From Bin80 sp965116685 (lineage in GTDB: Bacteria > Bacteroidota > Rhodothermia > Rhodothermales > Bin80): a DNA stretch of 64,000 nt. This document shows positions 53,248 to 61,237 of this stretch, one piece after another. The stretch covers positions 2,356,001 through 2,420,000 of the forward strand of contig OZ220707.1 in the NCBI GenBank assembly GCA_965116685.1, written 5' to 3'. Both the position numbers and the translations under genes were made by a program. Numbering within the stretch: the first letter of the stretch is position 1; each line of letters begins with the position of its first letter. A model generated the notes under the pieces. It did not search any database. It worked only from the letters and a program-made list of their open reading frames with translations, and was not told the origin of the DNA.

Positions 53248-55446
53248 ATGAAGGGGCTGCTTGGACTCGCCCTGCTTGGGATCATGTCCGCGCCAATGGT
53301 CCTGGCGCAGTCGGACCTCCTAGGTGTGAATGAGAGCACATCCGTGCAACGCATAGAGTTCAGCTATACAGATTCAGATCGCTATCCACCCAGATTCAGT
53401 GTCTCAGAACTTCGTCAACTGACCGCGACCCGTGCGATCCCCCGCCGGTATCGGCTTTTGAGATTATTGGGCAGAACAAAGCAGGAGGACTATATCCTGA
53501 ACCCGATTGAGTTGCAGAGAGATGTGGTTCGGCTTCGTCAGGCATTCCAAGAGGCCGGCTATCCTCATACATATGTAGACTATGCTGCGTCCACCTTAGA
53601 TCGAGCGTCCAACACCGCCGTGATTCGCTTTGAGATTACACAGGGACCTCCAGTGATCATTCAGGATGTAGGGTTTTATGCAGGGTCGGGATTTTTGGCA
53701 GCGAGCCTGGATGCAGAATTGCGCGAAGCATGGATTGATTTTCGGGATCAAACCAATTTTGAGGTAGGGGATGTATTCACCTATTTTGAGTTGGTGCAGA
53801 TGGAGGACAAGGTGCTGAGCTGGTTCAAGGATGAAGGGTATGCGTTTGCGACACTGACCTCGTCCGTCCATATTTATTCCGAAATCAATGCCGCAGATAT
53901 CAGCTTCCAGGTGGATCCCGGGCCCCGCGGTTCGATTGACAGAATTGAGATTGAAGGAGATCCTACGGTTCATCGACGCGTTATTTTAAGAGCATTGCCC
54001 TTTGAGCCGGGAGATATATTCTCTCAGCGGGATTTGATTGAGGGGCAGCGGGCACTTCTTGTGCTGGGGCTTTTTAGTGTGGTACAGGTAGAGACCCCAC
54101 CCCAGGTGCAGGACAGTACCGTAGAGGTGCGGATCAACTTGGAGCGCGCACGGCCCCGCCATGTATCTGCAGAAACGGGATATCACCAACGTCAAGGAAT
54201 CACCGGGGAAGGGCGCTGGACGCACCGCAACTTTTTAGATGGTGCAAGAACATTAGCCCTTACGGCTCAAATTCAGACCGGTCTATTGGCCAGTGCGGGG
54301 ATTGGTGCAGTAGCAGGACGATCCGCACGCGGGGCGGTTGCGTTGACGCAGCCCCACCTTGGGCTCAGTCAGTTACAAGGAGTTTTGGAGCCGTTCATTC
54401 AGTATGAGCGGGATCCGCTTGCCGGAGCGTCATCGGAGGTCTTTGGCTTTAATCGGCGCGAGGTTGGAGTATCGGCGACATTCATTTATGGCTTGCAACA
54501 GACCCGGGTACTGAGTCTGCGCTACAGTCTCAGCCGTACAAAAAACTTCACGACCAATACTTCAGCAGAAGCATACGATAAGAGTGTTCTGCGGTTGGGC
54601 GGAACGCTGGGTTGGACGGACAACTTACTGCGTCCTACCCGTGGAGTGATCTTTCAGCCCCTCATTGAGCAAGGTGGGAGGATTGAATCCTGGCTTGGTG
54701 CCCGCCCATTTGGAGTCAGTTACCTAAAGATGCAATTACAGGTAGCCGCCTATTGGCCTCTCTCCAGAGATGTCAATATCAGTGGACGATTCAAAGCAGG
54801 GCGGGTCTGGGCCGGGGGGACCAAGCTCAGAACACTCTACAATTCCGAAGGGGTTCAGGCCATTGATACGCAGTTTTTGCAGCCTACCGAAGATCGTTTT
54901 GATCCTTTGAGATTTTATATTGGCGGAGCAGATGATGTACGGGGATGGAACACAGGATTGGCAGGCCCCAAGGCAATCCGTACACAAGGCCGTGGTGACG
55001 AAGCCTCCCTGGGGGACGGTGTGTATGAGCCGATCGGAGGCTTGGCCCGTTTGGTCGCCGGTGCAGAGGTTCGATTTCGGCTGAGTGGGTCATGGTATGG
55101 AGCAGCGTTTGCAGATGCAGGGGCGGTCTCCTCCGAGCGTGCAGAAAATTGTGTGGGGCCGTTGTTTGAAGATCCCAACCGGACACGCAATGTCCCGGTC
55201 CAGTGCGGGTTCAGGGATACCGGGCGGATTACACTTCGCCAGTTCAAGGTGGGGGCAGGTTTAGGGTTACGATATGATACGCCGATCGGGTTTATTCGTC
55301 TGGATGTTGCGGCCAAACTAAACCCTGATCCACTTGATCTGCAGTCATCTGAAGATGCGCTGGCAGCCGCCGGTGGGTCCCAGGATGACAGCAGGAATAT
55401 AAGGTACCGTTTTAATGTCCACTTCAGTATTGGGCAGGCGTTTTAA
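53248..55446 (+). CDS. Omp85-family outer-membrane assembly protein (TamA/BamA-like)
   Basis: This is a 732-residue outer-membrane protein with signal peptide ending near 'PMVLAQ'. POTRA-like units occupy about residues 30-300 ('RRYRLLRLLGRTKQEDYILNPIELQRDVVRLRQAFQEAGYPHTYVDY', 'PGPRGSIDRIEIEGDPTVHRRVILRALPFEPGDIFSQRDLIEGQRALLVLGLF'). A C-terminal barrel follows, with 'LRFYIGGADDVRGWNTGLAGP' as a version of the VRGF/Y lid motif and end 'YRFNVHFSIGQAF'. Location directly before tamB, overlapping it by 32 bp, marks it as the TamA-type partner rather than the general BamA. It likely inserts proteins or, with TamB, moves lipids. Confidence 0.87.
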   Translation: MKGLLGLALLGIMSAPMVLAQSDLLGVNESTSVQRIEFSYTDSDRYPPRFSVSELRQLTATRAIPRRYRLLRLLGRTKQEDYILNPIELQRDVVRLRQAFQEAGYPHTYVDYAASTLDRASNTAVIRFEITQGPPVIIQDVGFYAGSGFLAASLDAELREAWIDFRDQTNFEVGDVFTYFELVQMEDKVLSWFKDEGYAFATLTSSVHIYSEINAADISFQVDPGPRGSIDRIEIEGDPTVHRRVILRALPFEPGDIFSQRDLIEGQRALLVLGLFSVVQVETPPQVQDSTVEVRINLERARPRHVSAETGYHQRQGITGEGRWTHRNFLDGARTLALTAQIQTGLLASAGIGAVAGRSARGAVALTQPHLGLSQLQGVLEPFIQYERDPLAGASSEVFGFNRREVGVSATFIYGLQQTRVLSLRYSLSRTKNFTTNTSAEAYDKSVLRLGGTLGWTDNLLRPTRGVIFQPLIEQGGRIESWLGARPFGVSYLKMQLQVAAYWPLSRDVNISGRFKAGRVWAGGTKLRTLYNSEGVQAIDTQFLQPTEDRFDPLRFYIGGADDVRGWNTGLAGPKAIRTQGRGDEASLGDGVYEPIGGLARLVAGAEVRFRLSGSWYGAAFADAGAVSSERAENCVGPLFEDPNRTRNVPVQCGFRDTGRITLRQFKVGAGLGLRYDTPIGFIRLDVAAKLNPDPLDLQSSEDALAAAGGSQDDSRNIRYRFNVHFSIGQAF

Positions 55447-58400
55447 GAATCGCTGGCTTGTGATCCTTGGGGTTGTGCTAACCATTGGGTTTGCACAGAC
55501 CCCATGGTGTTTGAGCCTGTTGGCACACTGGGCATTGCGTGCCGGTGAGACGGAACTCACGTTTGATTCATTACATGGATTCTGGATGCACTCACTGGAA
55601 GTGCGGGGCATTGAGGGGAGCGTTGGAGGTCATTGGATCCGAGTGGATACTGCACAGGTTGATCTTTCACCGGGGCACCTGTTTACCGGCCGCCTCCATA
55701 TACGTCATATGGAGCTGATGACTCCCGTATTCCACTTCCGCAGCCCCCCATCCGAACAGGCCGCAGAGATGAATGAAGAAGAGGGGAATTCTAGGGCGGT
55801 TGATTTTCTCCGGATTGAGTCTCTTCACATACAGGGAGGCAGCTTCCATCTGGCAGATCAGATGCTTAGGATTTCCGGGATCCAGATTCAGGGCAGTGTA
55901 TCCCCGGCAGTAATTCAGATTGATACGCTGCATGGTGATCTTTCCTGGCAGCAGGCGGTCTTGCAATTGTCTGCCGCTGCCCGGTTGCAGTTGGATCAGG
56001 GTCTGTTCCAGTTGGACACGCTTTCGCTGCGTGGTCCAAGCTCCATCATCGGTGCCCATGGATCTATGGGACGGCAAATGAGCCTGGATGTCGTTGCTGC
56101 TCCGCTTTCTGCGGATGTACTGGACATCCTCCTGCCAAACATAGAAGAGGATCTTGTGGTGGCGGTAGAACTCGAAGGTGAGGAGGATTCGCTGTATTTG
56201 GCACTTGATGGAGAATCAGAGAATGGGGCTACACTGAGGGTACGTGGGAGTACACAGATTGGTAGGCCATCGGTACACTTAGATACTTTGGGGTTCGAGA
56301 ATTTTAATCTGGGGTACCTGTTTGCAGATCTGGTCGGCGAATTGACAGGATCCATTCATGGCCGTGTGGATGGGGTATCCTGGGATTCGCTCAACGGGAG
56401 GATTGGAGGCAACCTGGGAGCGGGAGTTCTTGCGGGTATCCCCATCGAATCGGCAAGCGTGAGTGGGGATATGGAAGGGGGGCTCATGCAGGTTCAACTG
56501 GATTCAAGGCTTGCTCTGGGTTCGCTGGGTTTGGCAGGAACGGTCCGCCCTTCTGCAGCATCGGGGCAGCTTACCGGTCAGTTCAGGGATCTCAATACAC
56601 GGGTACTTAATCCACAGCATGAAAGTGCGCTCAGTGGCAATTTCAGGGTAGCATGGGAAGATTCTTTTGAGGGATATATGGAATTATTGCCGGGGCAGCT
56701 GGGAATGCTGGGGGTAACTGGTGGGGAACTGCGTTTGTATTCAGGAGATGAGATCTTCCAGCTTGCAGGCATCTTACGGGGGGATTCAACCCGGATTGCA
56801 TTGGAAGCGGGTCATCGGGAGTCCGGGTTCACGGGAAGACTTGAGGTTGATGCATTGGACGTTGGTGCCCTGATGAATCAGCAAAATATGAGCAGTCAGA
56901 TCAGCCTTACCGTGGAGTCAATCACCAACTGGCCCCCGGATAGCATCATGGTCCAGATCGAGGTACAGCCGTCTTCATGGAATGAGATTCCCGTTACGCA
57001 AGCTCACGCAGAGCTGTTCCTATGGGGGCAGGCTCTCGATGTACGTGGACGTATTGCGTTCCCATCGGGTAGCTTCACACTGGGGGGCGGGGTAGATTTT
57101 GGTGCCAGTTCTCCCGAATGGGTCCTGGAGCGTGGGCAGATTGAGGGCTTGGATTTACGGGATCTGGGAATCGGTGTTGAGACAGAGCTCAATGCCCAGT
57201 TGCAGCTTTCCGGCAGGGGGTTGCAGAACGCCAACGGACAGTTGCATGTAGCGCCGTCCACGATGAATCATGAAACGATCAGTGGCGGGGCGATCTCCTT
57301 GGAGATGTCGGATAGGGAGGCAATCATAGACAGTCGTCTCATGATCGGATCGGGAGGATTCCAGGCACGGGCGAGTGCACATCCATTTGCTGCTCTGCCG
57401 ACTATAAATCTTTCAAAAGGTACGTTTCAGCGGGTTGATGTGGGGGCCCTTGCTGGTCTGGATTCATTCTCCACCCTGCTCACTGGACGTATCGATAGTC
57501 TGCAGTGGGGCGAAGGTGGGTATGCTGCTTTCTCTCTGGACTCCTCGGTTGTCAATACACTGGAAATTACGGATGCACACCTGCGCATAGAAACACTCGG
57601 AGATTCGGTTTTGGCCTCTGGTGCTGTCACACTTGATCAGGGGTATGTGCGTATGGAGCATGTAAATATTGGACCGGACCAGGAAGTTCTGGCTCGGGGA
57701 TCCTTCCGAAATCTATCTCTGAGCGATCTTGGCTTCGCAGATATACAGCTCAGCGGATCCCTTGATGTAGACATGAAAGGGACAAGCCCCCGAACCATGA
57801 CCATCCACCATGCACAGATTGAAGCCGACAGCACAAGGATCGGGAACGTGCAGTTTGATCGGTTCAGGGTTGCAGGGACTCTAGAGGATGGAGCGCTCCA
57901 GTTAAGCCAGTTCGATCTATCCAGTGATGCCGGTCGGTTTCGTGCACAGGGGGGTGTCTCCCTCTTTAGAGAATCGTCTGACTCGCTGCGATTCGATGGA
58001 GCGATCACGAATCCAGAGCTGCTTGGAGCGTGGACCGGAGGGCACCCGGTTGTCGGCGGCGGGACGGATACCTTGTGGGGGCAATTGGCCTACCGGGATG
58101 ACTCACTGCGGTGGACGGCTGGAATCACGACCGACCCTCTGATCTGGCGTACGATGCGTCTGTTTCAGGCGTCCGGGTACGCAGAGGGAACTCTGGATGA
58201 TTTGAAGCCTCGGCTCAGCAGAGCGGAAGTGGTTCTGGAGCGGCTGTCTATCCCAACAGTGTCTACCCGGCGGACATGGTTGCGGCTTGAAGAGCAGCAG
58301 GGCAGGATCCAATATGAGGCGCGGATGGAAGTTGATGATCGCCGGTCTCTCTATCTGGAAGGGGAGGCGGATGTAGCCGCTCGGCAGGGAACGCTTCGCC

Positions 58401-60253
58401 AGTTGGATCTATATCTGGATGAAGCAGAGTGGCATCTTGGTGTACCGACAGAAATCCTGGCCGATGAAGGGATCAGAGTTCGCTACTTCATCTTGGAGAG
58501 TCAGGATCAGGAGATTACGCTGGATGGCATCCTGAACCCGGAGGGGGAACAGCGATTGGGGCTGAACCTCTATAATGTCAAACTCGCTCCCTTTACCGAT
58601 ATCCTGGGATTACCAAGCCTCGGAGGGATTGGAAATGCAGACCTATTTTTTCATGGACCTGCAACTGCGCCGCAGTTGACGGGCTCGGTGAATCTGATGG
58701 TAGAGTCAGAGAATGAGCAGGTTGGGAGCGTAGCTGCCCGGATTGACTACCAGGAGAGTGGGTTGGATATGGAAGCGGATTTTGTCCATGTAGATGGGAG
58801 TACACTTTCCATGTCAGGCCTTCTGCCACTTGATTTGAGGTTAAAAAAGGGCGATGAAGTTTCTTTTTCCGATGCCTCCCTGGCATTGCAGGCAGACAGG
58901 TTTAATCTTGCATGGGTGGGCCCTTTTTTAGCACAGGACGAAATCAGCAATCTGAGGGGAAAGCTGACAGCAGATATTGGGATCACAGGCTCATTGAGTT
59001 CGCCCAATCTTCGCGGAGAGCTTGATCTAACTGAGGGGTATGCCCGGTTGCCACAGCTCGGGATTTCTCCATCGGAGGTTCAGTTGAATGCAGTGACGCG
59101 ACGAGATACCATTTATGTTGAAAACCTGTATGCTTCCAGTGGTCGAGGTACTGCGGAAGGAAGGGGGCATGTGACGCTGGGAGCGTCGAATCAGAGAGGG
59201 GTGGACTTAACCATGAACCTAGAGGACTTCCGGGTGGTGGATACCGCTCCTTATGTTGCGGATGTCAGTGGCTCGGTGGCGCTGGGAGGAACGGTGCGGA
59301 GCCCAGATCTGACGGGTCATATTGAGATGACCAGCGCCGTCATTCGGCCTCAGGATGTGCCGGTGACACTGGCAGGCGGGGTGATTAACTTTACCGAAAC
59401 GGATCTTCAAATGCTGGAGCAGTATTTTAATATCCGGGCAAGTGTATGGGACACCACGACCTACTCACTCGTAAACGCATTGGCGATGGATTTATCGGTT
59501 GGTATTCCCGGGACCGTGCGATTACACAGTTTGCAAAACCCCGAAATGACCGTATTACTGAGTGGGTCGGTCGACTTGAATAAGGAGCCCTACGCGGAGC
59601 AGGAGCTTCAAGGAACCGTAAATATTGTGCCCGAGTTCAGTTATTTGCGGCAGTTTGGGCGGCGTTTTGATATCCGGCGAGGCCGGGTGACGTTTGCAGG
59701 TGCTGCCACCAACCCATTTTTCGATCTTCAGGCAGCGTTGGATATTCCGAACCGAAGTGGGCAGGATACGCCGGTGACGATCCTGCTAGATGCATCCGGG
59801 CGCTTACAGGAGCCGGAATTGTTGACGCTGGAGCTGCGGAGCGAGCCGGTGCAACTTGACCGTGCAGATATGATCTCTTACATGGCGACGGGGCGGCCAG
59901 CGGCGGATGCATTTCAGCTAGGGGGGGCACTTCAGAGTGGTAGTGATCTTGCGCTTCAGCAGTTGTCCAGCCTGATTGCAGGGGCAGCGGGGGCGGAGCT
60001 CGGACTGGATGTGGTGCAAATCAACCCGGAAACGGGAGGCGGAGTGACGCTCACAGCCGGGAAGTATGTATCCCGCAAACTGTTTGCCTCAGTCAAATGG
60101 CCGATCACAGAAGAACCGACTACCTCCAATAGCTCGGTTGAAAACAACAAGGAATTAGTGATCGAATATGCACTGTACCCATGGCTCGTCGCCCGTATGC
60201 GTGGGGAGGCAGGAGCGTTGGGGCTTAGCTTATTATATCAGTATACTTGGTAA
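55415..60253 (+). CDS. tamB: TamB-type translocation and assembly protein (DUF490/AsmA-like)
   Basis: This is a very long protein of 1612 residues with one N-terminal membrane helix ('RWLVILGVVLTIGFAQTPWCLSLLAHWAL', about 12-40), many repeats of a beta-strand-rich pattern typical of bridge-like lipid-transfer proteins, and a C-terminal TamB domain ('GRRFDIRRGRVTFAGAATNPFFDLQAALD', 'RADMISYMATGRPA', 'LGLDVVQINPETGGGVTLTAGKYVSRKLFASVKWPI', end 'LGLSLLYQYTW'). It spans the periplasm between the membranes and pairs with the Omp85 protein before it. E. coli TamB is ~1260 residues, so this one is longer, as in many Bacteroidota. It overlaps both neighbours. Confidence 0.92.
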   Translation: MSTSVLGRRFKNRWLVILGVVLTIGFAQTPWCLSLLAHWALRAGETELTFDSLHGFWMHSLEVRGIEGSVGGHWIRVDTAQVDLSPGHLFTGRLHIRHMELMTPVFHFRSPPSEQAAEMNEEEGNSRAVDFLRIESLHIQGGSFHLADQMLRISGIQIQGSVSPAVIQIDTLHGDLSWQQAVLQLSAAARLQLDQGLFQLDTLSLRGPSSIIGAHGSMGRQMSLDVVAAPLSADVLDILLPNIEEDLVVAVELEGEEDSLYLALDGESENGATLRVRGSTQIGRPSVHLDTLGFENFNLGYLFADLVGELTGSIHGRVDGVSWDSLNGRIGGNLGAGVLAGIPIESASVSGDMEGGLMQVQLDSRLALGSLGLAGTVRPSAASGQLTGQFRDLNTRVLNPQHESALSGNFRVAWEDSFEGYMELLPGQLGMLGVTGGELRLYSGDEIFQLAGILRGDSTRIALEAGHRESGFTGRLEVDALDVGALMNQQNMSSQISLTVESITNWPPDSIMVQIEVQPSSWNEIPVTQAHAELFLWGQALDVRGRIAFPSGSFTLGGGVDFGASSPEWVLERGQIEGLDLRDLGIGVETELNAQLQLSGRGLQNANGQLHVAPSTMNHETISGGAISLEMSDREAIIDSRLMIGSGGFQARASAHPFAALPTINLSKGTFQRVDVGALAGLDSFSTLLTGRIDSLQWGEGGYAAFSLDSSVVNTLEITDAHLRIETLGDSVLASGAVTLDQGYVRMEHVNIGPDQEVLARGSFRNLSLSDLGFADIQLSGSLDVDMKGTSPRTMTIHHAQIEADSTRIGNVQFDRFRVAGTLEDGALQLSQFDLSSDAGRFRAQGGVSLFRESSDSLRFDGAITNPELLGAWTGGHPVVGGGTDTLWGQLAYRDDSLRWTAGITTDPLIWRTMRLFQASGYAEGTLDDLKPRLSRAEVVLERLSIPTVSTRRTWLRLEEQQGRIQYEARMEVDDRRSLYLEGEADVAARQGTLRQLDLYLDEAEWHLGVPTEILADEGIRVRYFILESQDQEITLDGILNPEGEQRLGLNLYNVKLAPFTDILGLPSLGGIGNADLFFHGPATAPQLTGSVNLMVESENEQVGSVAARIDYQESGLDMEADFVHVDGSTLSMSGLLPLDLRLKKGDEVSFSDASLALQADRFNLAWVGPFLAQDEISNLRGKLTADIGITGSLSSPNLRGELDLTEGYARLPQLGISPSEVQLNAVTRRDTIYVENLYASSGRGTAEGRGHVTLGASNQRGVDLTMNLEDFRVVDTAPYVADVSGSVALGGTVRSPDLTGHIEMTSAVIRPQDVPVTLAGGVINFTETDLQMLEQYFNIRASVWDTTTYSLVNALAMDLSVGIPGTVRLHSLQNPEMTVLLSGSVDLNKEPYAEQELQGTVNIVPEFSYLRQFGRRFDIRRGRVTFAGAATNPFFDLQAALDIPNRSGQDTPVTILLDASGRLQEPELLTLELRSEPVQLDRADMISYMATGRPAADAFQLGGALQSGSDLALQQLSSLIAGAAGAELGLDVVQINPETGGGVTLTAGKYVSRKLFASVKWPITEEPTTSNSSVENNKELVIEYALYPWLVARMRGEAGALGLSLLYQYTW

Positions 60254-61014
60254 TGCGTGGAGTGACGAAAATACTTGACGAAGTGGGTGCAATTGCAACC
60301 TTCTCAGGGATGGTGTTCCGGCAGCTGTTTCAGCGTCCGTTTGAGGGACGGGAGTTGATCCGGCAAATGGATGAGACCGGATCGAAAAGCCTCGTTCTGG
60401 TTTTGGTCACAGGTTGCTCTATCGGGATTGTGCTGTCCATGCAAAGCCGCGGCACCCTCGCACGGTTCGGTGCGGAAGCAGTGCTGCCAAGTATGCTGGC
60501 ACTGTCCGTGGTCAAGGAGATTGGTCCGGTCATCACCTCGTTGGTGCTGGCAGGGCGATTGGGGGCGGGAATCGCTGCAGAACTGGGGTCCATGCGTGTC
60601 ACGGAGCAGATTGATGCGTTGGAGGTGTCTGCCTTACAACCCTTCAAATATCTTGTCATTACCCGTGTTCTGGCTTGTGTGGTGATGTTTCCGCTTTTGA
60701 CCATTGCCTGTGATATTGTTGCACTTTTAGGTGGATATGCAGAGTCGCTCTTGTCAAGCGATCTGGATTATCGTCTATTTATTGATCAAGCTTTTTCGAG
60801 CCTTCGTCTGTCGGATGTACTTTTCTCAACCGCGAAAACCAGTGTTTTTGGCTTTTTGGTTTCCATCGTTGGTTGTTATTCGGGATATCATGTTCGAGGC
60901 GGGACACGTGAAGTAGGGCAGGCTGCAATGCGTGCAGTGGTGATAGGATCACTGCTTGTTCTTGTAGCAGATGTCATGATGGTTCGCCTTTCACTGATTC
61001 TTTTTGGAGGTTGA
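60253..61014 (+). CDS. mlaE: MlaE-family ABC transporter permease
   Basis: This is a 253-residue inner-membrane permease (start at the ATG at 60253, TAATG overlap with tamB). It has five to six helices and the family core 'ATFSGMVFRQLFQRPFEGRELIRQMDETGSKSLVLVLVTGCSIGIVLSMQS', 'EIGPVITSLVLAGRLGAGIAAELGSMRVTEQIDALEVSALQPFKYLVITRVLACV' and 'FGFLVSIVGCYSGYHVRGGTREVGQA'. MlaE forms the transmembrane part of phospholipid transporters with an MlaF ATPase and an MCE-domain MlaD. Neither partner follows in the window; the next gene is a DNA methyltransferase. Confidence 0.9.
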   Translation: MRGVTKILDEVGAIATFSGMVFRQLFQRPFEGRELIRQMDETGSKSLVLVLVTGCSIGIVLSMQSRGTLARFGAEAVLPSMLALSVVKEIGPVITSLVLAGRLGAGIAAELGSMRVTEQIDALEVSALQPFKYLVITRVLACVVMFPLLTIACDIVALLGGYAESLLSSDLDYRLFIDQAFSSLRLSDVLFSTAKTSVFGFLVSIVGCYSGYHVRGGTREVGQAAMRAVVIGSLLVLVADVMMVRLSLILFGG

Positions 61015-61237
61015 CAGGGGGCGGGGATGCAGGCAGAGATCATGTATCTGTCCGAGAATCCAATACCAAAGCAGAACAATGGAATGGGGAGATTCAGCAA
61101 GTCATTTCCACTACTGGAGGGTTTTGAACCTTGACTCACAACCATCACAGCAGAACCAAAGAAGACGGTAATCCGTTCACAGTGGCTGATCATCTTCTTC
61201 TATTTTCCGATCCAATCACAGTATCTCAACTAAGTCT

